This document shows positions 1 through 7,728 of a stretch of 32,839 nt of DNA, one piece after another. Position numbers and translations under genes: made by a program. The notes beneath the pieces are model-generated. The model made no database searches and was not told where the DNA came from. It worked only from the letters and a program-made list of their open reading frames with translations. Source of the DNA: Flavobacteriia bacterium (GTDB lineage Bacteria > Bacteroidota > Bacteroidia > Flavobacteriales > Flavobacteriaceae); assembly GCA_004293045.1 (NCBI GenBank), contig RDXY01000019.1, positions 1-32,839 of the forward strand, written 5' to 3'. Each line of letters starts with the position of its first letter. The first letter of the stretch is position 1.

Positions 1-200
1 GATTTTCGTTCTAATCGTATGGGGTTCTTCTGCTCTTCAGTTTCATAATGAACAATAACAGACCAATGCGCGGGTTCATTCTCCAAAAATTGTGTGCTAG
101 ATTTTTTAAAAGTTACCGTTTCTAAAAAAGCATTTAATTTTTGTTGATCTAACTCTAAAAATGCGGGATCTATTCGGATAGAAAATACACTAACTTGCAT
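1..200 (-). CDS. N-terminal fragment of probable HRDC-domain protein (runs off window)
   Basis: The minus-strand frame is open from an ATG at 198-200 to the window edge, giving about 66 residues that begin MQVSVFSIRIDPAFLELDQQ. It starts 7 bases after the stop of the upstream ssb copy, so the two are probably cotranscribed. The visible part has mixed hydrophobic and polar residues with no signal peptide, so it is probably cytoplasmic. It resembles, from memory only, the N-terminus of small flavobacterial proteins annotated as HRDC domain-containing. The HRDC domain itself would lie outside the window, so the assignment is tentative. Being real coding sequence is better supported than the family name, because the frame is open, gene-like and tightly spaced behind ssb. 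Confidence 0.55.
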   Translation of the reverse strand, partial: MQVSVFSIRIDPAFLELDQQKLNAFLETVTFKKSSTQFLENEPAHWSVIVHYETEEQKNPIRLERK

Positions 201-207
201 CTCAAAA

Positions 208-531
208 TTATTTACTAATTAATAGAATCTCATTTGCAATTACCTCGGTAATAAAACGTTTGTTACCTTCTTTATCCTCGTAACTTCTATGTGTTAGTTT
301 CCCTTCAATAGCAATTTCTTTTCCTTTACTTACATATCTTTCAATAATCTCTGCCGTTTTTCCCCAAGCTGTTACTCGGTGCCATTGCGTTTGTTCTTCT
401 TTGTCACCATTTTCACGATAGTATACTTCGTTTGTGGCGATGTTGATATTTGCTGTTTTTTTTCCTCCCTCAAGATTTTTGATTTCTGGTTCTTGTCCCA
501 CATTTCCGATTAATTGTACTGAATTTTTCAT
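208..531 (-). CDS. ssb: Single-stranded DNA-binding protein, short paralogue 1
   Basis: A 107-residue OB-fold protein that binds single-stranded DNA in replication, repair or recombination. It starts MKNSVQLIGNVGQEPEIKN and carries the family signatures WHRVTAWGKTAE and EGKLTHRSYEDKEG. The ATG at 531 is chosen because it aligns exactly with the start of the second ssb copy. Upstream in-frame starts (ATG at 579, TTG at 594) would add a lysine-rich tail not typical of the family. The protein ends right after the OB fold (ANEILLISK) and lacks the flexible linker and acidic DDxPF-type tip used by chromosomal SSBs to recruit partners. It is about 69% identical to the neighbour at 692-1012 by eye (74 of 107 aligned positions). 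It is probably cotranscribed with the gene at 1-200. Confidence 0.93.
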   Translation of the reverse strand: MKNSVQLIGNVGQEPEIKNLEGGKKTANINIATNEVYYRENGDKEEQTQWHRVTAWGKTAEIIERYVSKGKEIAIEGKLTHRSYEDKEGNKRFITEVIANEILLISK

Positions 532-610
532 AAGGCTTATATATTTATTTATAATTGATTTATGTAATTGGCGTTTCATTAAGTTTTTAGCCAAAGAAAA
601 ACGCGCATTT

Positions 611-690
611 CATGGCGTGTAAAATTTAATGTTTCTATTCTTTAATTTTGTGTAACAACGATTTAAAAAATTTAGTATTAAAATGTAATT
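611..690 (-). repeat. Displaced copy of the ssb leader (homologous to 1010-1090)
   Basis: On the plus strand, CATGGCGTGTAAAATTTAAT from 611 matches CATGGTGTGTAAAATTTTAA from 1010. Over about 27 bases I count two substitutions and one single-base gap, and weaker similarity (ATTCTTT, ATTTAArAAATT) continues for some tens of bases. At 1010-1012 the CAT is the start codon of the second ssb. At 611-613 the equivalent ATG opens only an eight-codon reading frame, and the start of ssb copy 1 lies 82 bases further on. I infer that the ssb duplication included the promoter and leader, and that the junction of leader and gene was later altered in copy 1. Confidence 0.65.
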
Positions 691-691
691 A

Positions 692-1012
692 TTATTTACT
701 CAATAAAAGCAATTCGTTAGCTACAACTTCTGTGATAAATCGTTTGTTGCCGTCTTTGTCGTCGTAGCTTCTGTGTGTTAATTTGCCTTCTAAGGCCACA
801 TAACTCCCTTTAGTAATTAGTTTTTCTGCGATTTCAGCAGTTTTTCCCCAAGCAGAAATTCGATGCCATTCGGCTTGTTCCACTTTTTCACCCTTTGCGT
901 TGGTGTAATTTTCATTCGTAGCGATAGTAAAATTGGCTACTTTTCCAGATTCCAAATTTTTTACTTCTGGTTCTTGACCTACATGTCCGATTAATTGTAC
1001 TCTGTTTTTCAT
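692..1012 (-). CDS. ssb: Single-stranded DNA-binding protein, short paralogue 2
   Basis: A 106-residue OB-fold single-stranded DNA-binding protein beginning MKNRVQLIGHVGQEPEVKN, with conserved WHRISAWGKTAE and EGKLTHRSYDDKDG segments. The ATG at 1012 matches the start of the paralogue at 531; the longer reading frame back to 1138 encodes a hydrophobic tail unlike SSB and is rejected. Like its neighbour it stops at the end of the OB fold (ANELLLLSK) and lacks an acidic C-terminal tip, so it is unlikely to be the main replicative SSB. The stop is followed by a gap of about 160 bases that holds the decayed leader of copy 1. It may be cotranscribed with paralogue 1, or each may have its own promoter; the sequence does not decide this. 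Confidence 0.93.
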   Translation of the reverse strand: MKNRVQLIGHVGQEPEVKNLESGKVANFTIATNENYTNAKGEKVEQAEWHRISAWGKTAEIAEKLITKGSYVALEGKLTHRSYDDKDGNKRFITEVVANELLLLSK

Positions 1013-1303
1013 GGTGTGTAAAATTTTAATGTTTATGATAATTAAAATGTATTCTTTTTCAAAACACAGATTTAAGAAATTGGATAAATTAATAAAATCT
1101 AATGCTTTTGAATATTGAAATTGAACTTGTTGTTTCATTCCAACAGGGCAAAGTTGGGTTAAGGAAAAAAGGTTATTCGGTTATTATTCATTTAAAATCG
1201 GTTGTAAATGTTTGTTGTCGTTTGTAACTGGAAAATAAAAAACCTGAAAAGATTAAATATTTCTATTTTTTTATTACTTTTATTGTACTTCAAATAAATT
1301 GTT

Positions 1304-1648
1304 ATGAGTAAATCTTGTTTAGAATGTGGAGATAAAATTGTAGGAAGAGTAGACAAAAAATTTTGCAGCGATGGTTGCCGAAATGCCTACAACAATAAAA
1401 TGAATAAAGATCAAACCAATTTAATGCGAAATACAAATAACAAATTGCGCAAAAATTATAGAATTTTAACTGAATTAAACCCAGAAGAAAAAACCAAAAC
1501 CACAAAAAATAAATTAATAAGTAAAGGGTTTGATTTTGATTTAATTACTTCTATTTATACCACAAAAACAGGAAACATTTATTATTTTGTCTACGACCAA
1601 GGTTATTTGGCCGTAGAAAATGAAAGTTATGTATTAGTAAAAAAATAA
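1304..1648 (+). CDS. Small protein with N-terminal CxxC/CxxxC zinc-binding motif
   Basis: A 114-residue protein with four N-terminal cysteines, C5-x2-C8-x12-C21-x3-C25, in the contexts CLECGDKIVGR and KKFCSDGCRNAY. This resembles a treble-clef or zinc-ribbon finger of the DUF2116 type seen in small Bacteroidota proteins. A basic, asparagine-rich stretch follows (about 28-52), which could be helical and may contact nucleic acid. The C-terminal half (about 65-114) is a compact beta-rich region ending ENESYVLVKK. The stop is one base before the ATG of the epimerase gene at 1650, so the two are probably cotranscribed and translationally coupled. Function is unknown. The zinc-binding call rests only on cysteine spacing. 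Confidence 0.8.
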   Translation: MSKSCLECGDKIVGRVDKKFCSDGCRNAYNNKMNKDQTNLMRNTNNKLRKNYRILTELNPEEKTKTTKNKLISKGFDFDLITSIYTTKTGNIYYFVYDQGYLAVENESYVLVKK

Positions 1649-1649
1649 A

Positions 1650-2468
1650 ATGAAAGTATCAATATTAGGCTGTGGCTGGTTGGGTTTCCCATTAGCAAAA
1701 AAATTAATTGAAATTGGTTTTGAAACAAAAGGATCTACCACTTCTGAAAAAAAATTAGCCCTTTTGAAATCTAATAACATTGAGCCTTTTTTATTGGAAC
1801 TTACTGAAACTAAAATTAGTGATTCCGTAACTGATTTTTTATACGATTCCGACATTCTAATTATAAATATACCACCAGGATTAAGAAAAATAAAAGAAAC
1901 TAATACTGAAAAAACGTTTGTAGCTAAAATCGGGAATTTGATTCCTTTTATTGAAAAATCTACAATAAAAAAAGTACTTTTTATTAGTTCTACATCCGTA
2001 TATGCGGACACAGCGGCTATTCCAACCATTACAGAAGAAACTAATCTAGATCCGGATACAGAAAGCGGAAGACAATTAGTTGAAGTAGAAAATTTAGTAT
2101 TAAATAACACCCGTTTTACTTCAACAATAATTCGTTTTGGAGGATTGGTTGGCGAAGATCGAAATCCGATACATATGTTAGCCGGTAAAACGAATATTCC
2201 CAACCCAAATGCACCAATAAATTTAATTCATCAAGAAGATTGTATTGGAATTATTTGTGAGCTACTGAAACAAAACTGTTGGAATGAAACTTATAACGCA
2301 GTCGCACCCACTCATCCGACAAGGAAAAACTATTATACCAATAAAGCTAAGCAGTTCCATTTGACTACTCCATTGTTTAACGAAAATGAAACTAATATTG
2401 GGAAAATGGTTTCAAGTGAAAAAATAAAAACCATTTTAGGTTATAGATTTATGAAATTAGACTTATAA
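1650..2468 (+). CDS. NAD(P)-dependent epimerase/dehydratase family protein (YeeZ-like SDR)
   Basis: A 272-residue extended short-chain dehydrogenase/reductase-type protein. The N-terminus MKVSILGCGWLGFPLAKKL contains the Rossmann dinucleotide-binding glycines (G7-C-G9-W-L-G12). A typical SDR strand plus SSTSVY occurs at about 112-118, and the middle region EVENLVL/IIRFGGLVGEDRNP resembles extended epimerases. It lacks an obvious YxxxK triad, as is common in YeeZ-like members, so the substrate cannot be predicted. It starts one base after the zinc-finger gene and ends five bases from the convergent lipoprotein gene with no clear terminator between. It is probably cytosolic. The fold is secure; the reaction is unknown. 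Confidence 0.88.
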   Translation: MKVSILGCGWLGFPLAKKLIEIGFETKGSTTSEKKLALLKSNNIEPFLLELTETKISDSVTDFLYDSDILIINIPPGLRKIKETNTEKTFVAKIGNLIPFIEKSTIKKVLFISSTSVYADTAAIPTITEETNLDPDTESGRQLVEVENLVLNNTRFTSTIIRFGGLVGEDRNPIHMLAGKTNIPNPNAPINLIHQEDCIGIICELLKQNCWNETYNAVAPTHPTRKNYYTNKAKQFHLTTPLFNENETNIGKMVSSEKIKTILGYRFMKLDL

Positions 2469-2473
2469 TCAAA

Positions 2474-3049
2474 CTAATTTTTCATTAAAATAATCCATTT
2501 CCAGTCGGCAGGATTTCCAACACCAACGCTTGGTGTATAAAGATATAAATGTACAACTCCTGTTGGATTTGAAATTAAATATTGTCTAACTTTTACTAAA
2601 TTTTGAACAGCCATCCAAACTTGATTGTAGTTATTTGATAAATTGGGTTCTGGCAAAATATGATTAAAATTTGTAGCTGGAAAAATAATATCATCTGTCA
2701 GTACGATTTCAAATTGATTGGCAGCAAGCATATTTTGCGGATAAAGTATTTGCCCCAAGCCCATCCAAACTATATCGCCATCAAAAATAATTTGATTAAT
2801 CTCATTATATTTCAACTTAATATTTCCAAAATCAACGGCTGGTACAGATTGATGTGAAATAGTAAATGAATTTGAATTTTCGGTATACGTAGTTTCTTTC
2901 CCGCCCTGAAACGTATTTGTTAAATAATCTACTTTAAGCAGTAAAACTTTATTTGGTTCTACTGTAGTTTCATCAACTGTTACGTTTTCATCAGTACAAG
3001 ATGAAAACAAGGAAACGAAAACAAATAAAATAAAAAGTAACTTTTTCAT
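2474..3049 (-). CDS. Putative surface lipoprotein of unknown function
   Basis: A 191-residue protein starting MKKLLFILFVFVSLFSSCTD. The short basic n-region, hydrophobic core and cysteine at about residue 18 make a signal peptidase II site. The acidic residues just after the cysteine (CTDENVTVDETT) resemble the export signal that sends flavobacterial lipoproteins to the outer leaflet of the outer membrane. The mature part is beta-rich with several aromatic residues and ends NPADWKWIILMKN. I do not recognise a named domain. It lies downstream of the GHMP kinase on the same strand, with a 65-base AT-rich gap, and converges with the epimerase gene. Confidence 0.8.
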   Translation of the reverse strand: MKKLLFILFVFVSLFSSCTDENVTVDETTVEPNKVLLLKVDYLTNTFQGGKETTYTENSNSFTISHQSVPAVDFGNIKLKYNEINQIIFDGDIVWMGLGQILYPQNMLAANQFEIVLTDDIIFPATNFNHILPEPNLSNNYNQVWMAVQNLVKVRQYLISNPTGVVHLYLYTPSVGVGNPADWKWIILMKN

Positions 3050-3114
3050 AAAACTATTTTTTTATATATGCTTATTAATGAATTACTTATGTAAAAATAA
3101 TGATTTTCTATAAA

Positions 3115-4035
3115 TTAAACTAAAATCATTTCTTCATACGACAAAATAGTATCATACCCTTTCGAAGTAAAATAGTTTGTTGGATTTTCTTTAGAAAGTA
3201 CCATGACGAAATCGCCGCCCCAAGCGCCTAAACTTTTAATGGTCCCTTTAAAATCAGAAAACAAACGTTCTTTTACCGTTTCTAATTCTAAAATATCGCT
3301 TAAAATAACTTCATGATGTTCCAATAAATCAATAGTTGTTTCTAAATTTGGTGAAAGGAGCATTCTATTTGTAATTTCAGAAATAGTTGCCGTTTTTTTG
3401 GTTAAAAACTGTTGCTTATTCATGTAATTTTGAATCGCGTGACGACTATTTTGCTTTTTATTTAAATATACAAAATAGATGTTCTCCTTATATTTCGGAT
3501 CAAAATCGACTACCTCAACAAGGGGTTTTTCATTTTCATCTAATTGATACGTAATAGGAAAATTGTTACTAGCACAAGCAATATCATAACCGCTACCACC
3601 AAAACTTTTTCTAAGTAATTCAAACGCATCAATTTGTAACCATTGTGCAATATTATTTAGTAATGTAGAAGACGTACCTAAGCCCCAATTTCTTGGAAAA
3701 GATAATTTGGTTTCAATTTTATAACCGGTTTCTGAAGCTAAAAAATTAGGGTTTTGTACATTTGCTTGATGCAAAATTTTGACTAACGTGTTTTTAATTG
3801 GATGGGCGTCATCAAAGTTTTTTAGTGTAATAATATCGTTAAAAGCGAGTTCCGTTTCAAACCAAATGCTTTTATCTGCATCATAACTCGTCCAAATTAT
3901 TATTTTGTTAGGAATTGAACTAACCTGTAACGATTGACCAAATTTTGTAGGTAAGGCTAATGCTTTGGTACCATTTAAGACCAAATATTCTCCCGTAATT
4001 AGAAGTTTTCCGTTAGAATAGAATGTTTTATTCAT
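3115..4035 (-). CDS. GYDIA-family GHMP kinase (probable mevalonate-pathway kinase)
   Basis: A 306-residue cytosolic small-molecule kinase of the GHMP superfamily. Motif 1 is GKLLITGEYLVL (9-20), the ATP-binding motif 2 is NWGLGTSSTLL (116-126), the family-defining GGSGYDIACA lies at 146-155, and a glycine-rich C-terminal motif LGAWGGDFVMV corresponds to motif 3. It sits 50 bases downstream of HMG-CoA reductase on the same strand. Context therefore suggests a kinase of the mevalonate route, phosphomevalonate kinase or mevalonate kinase. The sequence alone does not decide the substrate, and other sugar or isoprenoid alcohol substrates remain possible. The start MNKTFYSNGKLL fits the family well. 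Confidence 0.92.
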   Translation of the reverse strand: MNKTFYSNGKLLITGEYLVLNGTKALALPTKFGQSLQVSSIPNKIIIWTSYDADKSIWFETELAFNDIITLKNFDDAHPIKNTLVKILHQANVQNPNFLASETGYKIETKLSFPRNWGLGTSSTLLNNIAQWLQIDAFELLRKSFGGSGYDIACASNNFPITYQLDENEKPLVEVVDFDPKYKENIYFVYLNKKQNSRHAIQNYMNKQQFLTKKTATISEITNRMLLSPNLETTIDLLEHHEVILSDILELETVKERLFSDFKGTIKSLGAWGGDFVMVLSKENPTNYFTSKGYDTILSYEEMILV

Positions 4036-4040
4036 ATTTT

Positions 4041-4085
4041 TTAACCGCTAAGTTCACGAAGATTTTCGCAAGGTTCGCAAGGGTT
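4041..4085. repeat. Intergenic short tandem-like repeat (TTCrCrArG 9-mers)
   Basis: The 50-base spacer between the GHMP kinase and HMG-CoA reductase genes is almost filled by related 9-mers: TTCACGAAG (4053-4061), then TTCGCAAGG twice in direct succession (4065-4073, 4074-4082), preceded by TTAACCGCTAAG. From memory, similar AACCGC-AAAG-TTCGCAAAG elements are scattered between genes in Flavobacterium genomes. The composition is more GC-rich than its surroundings. Confidence 0.7.
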
Positions 4086-5390
4086 TTACTTAGTTCTTAA
4101 ACGCTCTAAAAAATCTACTACTAAATTATGTGCAACCGTTTGGTTTTCAAAATGTGCTACAACTAATAGTTTCTCTTCTTTAGTAGCTTGGTGTTGGTTT
4201 AAGATATTATTCAAATGCATTTTCATATGCCCTTGTTGAATTCCAGATGTGGTTAAAGAGCGTAAAGCTGCAAAATTTTGGGCCAGTCCAGCCACCGCAA
4301 CAATTTCCATTAATTCCGTTGCCGAAGGATTCCCTAACATTTCTAAAGAAAATTTTACTAATGGATGCAAATTAGTTAAACCACCAACAGTTCCTAAAGC
4401 TAAAGGTACTTCTAACCAAAATGTAAAAATTCCGTTTTCTATTTTGGCGTGAGACAAGCTCGTGTAGCTTCCGTTTTTACTTGCAAATGCATGTATACCC
4501 GCTTCTACAGCACGAAAATCGTTACCTGTAGCCAATACCACCGCGTCAATTCCGTTCATAATGCCTTTGTTATGTGTTACAGCTCTGTAGGGTTCCACTT
4601 CAGCAATTTTTACAGCGGTTAAAAACTTTTCTGCAAATTCAGTAGATGCATTGTTTTTGTCTTCATTAAGTTCTGAAACTGGGCACGAAACTTCAGCACG
4701 AACTAAACAATTTGGAACAAAATTGCTCAAAATACTCATCACAATTTGAATCGATTGCATTCCAACTTCTTCAGATTTGTTTTTAAATGTTTTCGCAAAT
4801 TGTTCTAAACATGAATTAATAAAATTAGCGCCCATACTATCCTTTGTCTGAAAAGTAGCATGTAATTGGTAATAATTTTCTAACGCTGCCGTTTTATCAA
4901 TTAATTGAATATCCGAAATTCCACCCCCACGTTGTTGCATATTTTTAGTTATGCCTTCTACTTCTGAAAACAAAAATGGCTTTACAAAATTGAAATATTC
5001 GATAAGCTTTTGTTTATCACCTTCATACAAAAAATGAACTTGACCAATTTTTTCTGTGCCTAAAATAGTCGTTTTAAAACCTCCTCGAGCACCCCAAAAT
5101 TTAGCGGCTTTGCTGGCAGCAGCCACCACGGAACTTTCCTCAATAGCCATCGGAATGGTATACGATTTTCCATTAATTTGAAAATTTGGAGCAACCCCTA
5201 ATGGTAAATAGAAATTTGTTAAGGTGTTTTCTATAAATTCATCATGCAATTTTTGAAGAGACACATCAGAATTTTGATAGCGTTGTAAAAGTGCAACAGC
5301 TTCTTTCGGATTTGAAAAATGTTTTGCTGCTATCCAATTTATTTTTTCTTCTTTACTTAATTTTGAAAAACCTGTTTTATTTTGCACCAT
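4086..5390 (-). CDS. mvaA: Hydroxymethylglutaryl-CoA reductase, class II
   Basis: A 434-residue enzyme that interconverts HMG-CoA and mevalonate with a nicotinamide cofactor, the committed step of the mevalonate isoprenoid route. The expected catalytic residues are present: Glu in PMAIEESSVVAA (84-85), Lys in THNKGIMNGIDA (275), Asp in TGNDFRAVEAG (291) and His in QQGHMKMH (388). They agree closely with positions in the Pseudomonas class II enzyme. The KDSMGANFINS segment matches the family DAMGAN motif. The ATG at 5390 is preferred over an in-frame TTG at 5411, because the TTG overlaps the promoter box. The gene is transcribed divergently from the peptidase gene, and the GHMP kinase lies downstream. 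With mevalonate kinases nearby the biosynthetic direction is likely. Confidence 0.96.
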   Translation of the reverse strand: MVQNKTGFSKLSKEEKINWIAAKHFSNPKEAVALLQRYQNSDVSLQKLHDEFIENTLTNFYLPLGVAPNFQINGKSYTIPMAIEESSVVAAASKAAKFWGARGGFKTTILGTEKIGQVHFLYEGDKQKLIEYFNFVKPFLFSEVEGITKNMQQRGGGISDIQLIDKTAALENYYQLHATFQTKDSMGANFINSCLEQFAKTFKNKSEEVGMQSIQIVMSILSNFVPNCLVRAEVSCPVSELNEDKNNASTEFAEKFLTAVKIAEVEPYRAVTHNKGIMNGIDAVVLATGNDFRAVEAGIHAFASKNGSYTSLSHAKIENGIFTFWLEVPLALGTVGGLTNLHPLVKFSLEMLGNPSATELMEIVAVAGLAQNFAALRSLTTSGIQQGHMKMHLNNILNQHQATKEEKLLVVAHFENQTVAHNLVVDFLERLRTK

Positions 5391-5408
5391 TACTTTCGGA
5401 TTGAATGA

Positions 5409-5416
5409 CAAAGATA
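5409..5416 (-). promoter_or_regulatory. -7 promoter box TATCTTTG for HMG-CoA reductase
   Basis: On the minus strand the sequence reads TATCTTTG, an exact match to the Bacteroidota -7 consensus TAnnTTTG, ending 18 bases before the ATG at 5390. No TTG at the usual 17-23 base spacing upstream is visible, so the -33 element is weak or absent. The box supports the shorter start for the gene. Confidence 0.55.
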
Positions 5417-5527
5417 ATAAAAGTTATTTTTAAAAAAATAAAACATAGAAAGTAAAAAATTCAATATTTATTAGGAATATGTCGTAAATTTTCACTAAAA
5501 TTGGAGGTTTTTTACAATCAAAAAAAT

Positions 5528-7699
5528 ATGAAAAAATTTATATGCTTAGTAATCTTATTACTAACCACTTCAGTATCAGTTGTTGGGCAACAAAAATTAA
5601 CTTTAGAAGAAATTTGGGGCGGCGCATTTAGAACTAAAGGCATGGACGAATTAAATGCCATGAAAAATACCAATCAATATACGGTGCTAAATTTCGATAG
5701 AAATTCTAAAACTATGCAAATTGATTTGTTTGATTATGCGACTCTAAATAAAGTTGCAACGCTAATTGATACCAAAGATTTTGCAGCATTAACTTCAATT
5801 GATAGTTACACTTTTGATCAAGCGGAGAAAAAGATATTAATTGCCACAAATACCGAATCCATATTTAGACGTTCATTTACGGCCAACTATTTTGTGTACG
5901 ATATCGCAACTAAAAAATTATCAAAATTTACAGATAAAGCCATTCAAGAACCAACATTTTCATCTGATGGAACTAAAGTGGCTTATGCTTTCGAAAACAA
6001 CCTATATGTTTTTGATTTACTTTTAAATAAGGAAACCCAAGTTACAACCGATGGTAAGAAAAATAGCATTATTAACGGAATTACAGATTGGGTTTACGAA
6101 GAAGAATTTGCTTTTGTTCGTGCTTTTGATTGGAATGCTGACGGCACAAAAATAGCCTTTATTCGTTTTGATGAAACCAACGTTCCAGAATTTTCAATGG
6201 ATCTATACAATCAAGGTTTGTATCCCACACAATCTGTTTTTAAATACCCAAAAGCAGGAGAAAAAAACGCAGCCGTTTCGTTACATATTTATGAAATAGC
6301 AACAGCAAAAACTCAAAAAATTGATTTAAGTAATTACTCTGATTTTTATATTGCAAGATTAAAATGGACAAACGATACTAATGTTTTAAGTGCGCAAATA
6401 ATCAATCGTCATCAAGATAATCTAGATTTAGTATTTGTTGATGGAAATTCAGGTAGTAAAAAAGTAATGTTAAATGAAAAAGATAAAGCATACGTGGAGG
6501 TTACAGACAACTTAACCTTTTTAAAAGACAATAGTTTTATATGGACTTCGGAAAAAGATGGATTTAATCATATTTATTATTATGACAAAACCGGGAAGTT
6601 AAAAAATCAGGTTACAAAAGGAAATTGGGATGTAACCGCTTATTATGGATTTGATGAGAAAAACAAAACAATTTATTATCAATCTGTAGAAAACGGTTCC
6701 ATAAATAGAGATGTATATGCTATTTCAATTGATGGAAAAGCAAAAAAAAGACTAACATTGAAAACAGGAACTAATAGCGCTACTTTTAGTCCAAACTTTC
6801 AATATTTTATAAACACCTATTCTAGCGCTACTGCCGCGCCTTATTATTCTTTAAACGATTCTAAAACCACAAAAGAAATAAAGAAAATTCAATCGAATGA
6901 AGCTGTAGAAGAAAAATTAGCAAAATACCACGTGGCGCCTAAAGAGTTTTCGACCATCACAACAGAAAAAGGACATGTTTTAAACACTTGGATGATTAAA
7001 CCAAAAGATTTTGATGCGACTAAAAAATATCCTGTTTTTATGTTTCAATATTCTGGTCCAGGTTCGCAACAAGTAGACAATGCTTGGAACGGAACAGACG
7101 ATTATTGGTTTATGATGTTGGCGCAAAAAGGCTATATTGTAGCTTGTGTGGACGGTAGAGGAACCGGATTTAAAGGGGCAGAATTTAAAAAATGTACGCA
7201 AAAAGAATTAGGAAAATACGAAGTAGAAGACCAAATTGATGCGGCCAAAGTTTTTGGAAAATACACTTTTGTTGACAAATCTAGAATTGGAATTTTCGGA
7301 TGGTCGTTTGGTGGTTTTATGGCAGCTAATTGTATTTTTCAAGGCGCAGATGTTTTCAAATCAGCTATTGCAGTTGCTCCCGTAACGTCTTGGAGATATT
7401 ATGATAGTATTTATACCGAAAGATACATGCAGACGCCACAAGAAAACGCAAGTGGTTATGATAACAATTCGCCAATTTCACACGTAAGTAAATTAAAAGG
7501 AAACTTTTTATTAATTCATGGTACGGCTGATGATAATGTACATGTTCAAAATACTATGAAAATGGTTGAAGCTTTAGTACAAGCTAACAAACAATTTGAC
7601 TGGGCCATTTATCCAGATAAAAATCACGGGATTTACGGTGGGAAAACCCGTTTACAATTGTACACCAAAATGACTAACTTTATATTAGAAAAACTATAA
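5528..7699 (+). CDS. Secreted dipeptidyl peptidase IV (S9 family)
   Basis: A 723-residue exported serine peptidase that releases N-terminal dipeptides, usually with proline or alanine in second position. A signal peptide MKKFICLVILLLTTSVSVVG precedes the mature chain. A beta-propeller domain follows (about 30-465), including the substrate-anchoring glutamates of DWVYEEEFAF (191-193). The C-terminal alpha/beta-hydrolase has catalytic Ser593 in GWSFGG, Asp669 in TADDNVH and His700 in KNHGIYGG. The oxyanion tyrosine is in QYSGPGSQ (508). The ATG at 5528 is chosen because a TTG at 5501 would put extra residues before the signal peptide. Thirty bases downstream begins the first of three peptide transporters, so peptide foraging is the likely role. 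Length fits bacterial DPP IV. Confidence 0.95.
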   Translation: MKKFICLVILLLTTSVSVVGQQKLTLEEIWGGAFRTKGMDELNAMKNTNQYTVLNFDRNSKTMQIDLFDYATLNKVATLIDTKDFAALTSIDSYTFDQAEKKILIATNTESIFRRSFTANYFVYDIATKKLSKFTDKAIQEPTFSSDGTKVAYAFENNLYVFDLLLNKETQVTTDGKKNSIINGITDWVYEEEFAFVRAFDWNADGTKIAFIRFDETNVPEFSMDLYNQGLYPTQSVFKYPKAGEKNAAVSLHIYEIATAKTQKIDLSNYSDFYIARLKWTNDTNVLSAQIINRHQDNLDLVFVDGNSGSKKVMLNEKDKAYVEVTDNLTFLKDNSFIWTSEKDGFNHIYYYDKTGKLKNQVTKGNWDVTAYYGFDEKNKTIYYQSVENGSINRDVYAISIDGKAKKRLTLKTGTNSATFSPNFQYFINTYSSATAAPYYSLNDSKTTKEIKKIQSNEAVEEKLAKYHVAPKEFSTITTEKGHVLNTWMIKPKDFDATKKYPVFMFQYSGPGSQQVDNAWNGTDDYWFMMLAQKGYIVACVDGRGTGFKGAEFKKCTQKELGKYEVEDQIDAAKVFGKYTFVDKSRIGIFGWSFGGFMAANCIFQGADVFKSAIAVAPVTSWRYYDSIYTERYMQTPQENASGYDNNSPISHVSKLKGNFLLIHGTADDNVHVQNTMKMVEALVQANKQFDWAIYPDKNHGIYGGKTRLQLYTKMTNFILEKL

Positions 7700-7728
7700 A
7701 CTAACCAATATAACTAAATAAATTAATT

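Noticed and set aside
532..594. N-terminal extension of ssb copy 1 to a TTG at 594 or an ATG at 579
   Set aside because: The paralogue starts at the equivalent of 531 and the extension is basic and unlike any SSB N-terminus.
5391..5411. TTG start for HMG-CoA reductase
   Set aside because: It overlaps the TATCTTTG box; the ATG at 5390 fits both the promoter and the family.
5501..5527. TTG start for dipeptidyl peptidase, with GGAGG at 5503-5507 as a ribosome site
   Set aside because: The signal peptide begins at 5528. The purine run is part of the upstream reading frame, and Bacteroidota rarely use Shine-Dalgarno pairing.
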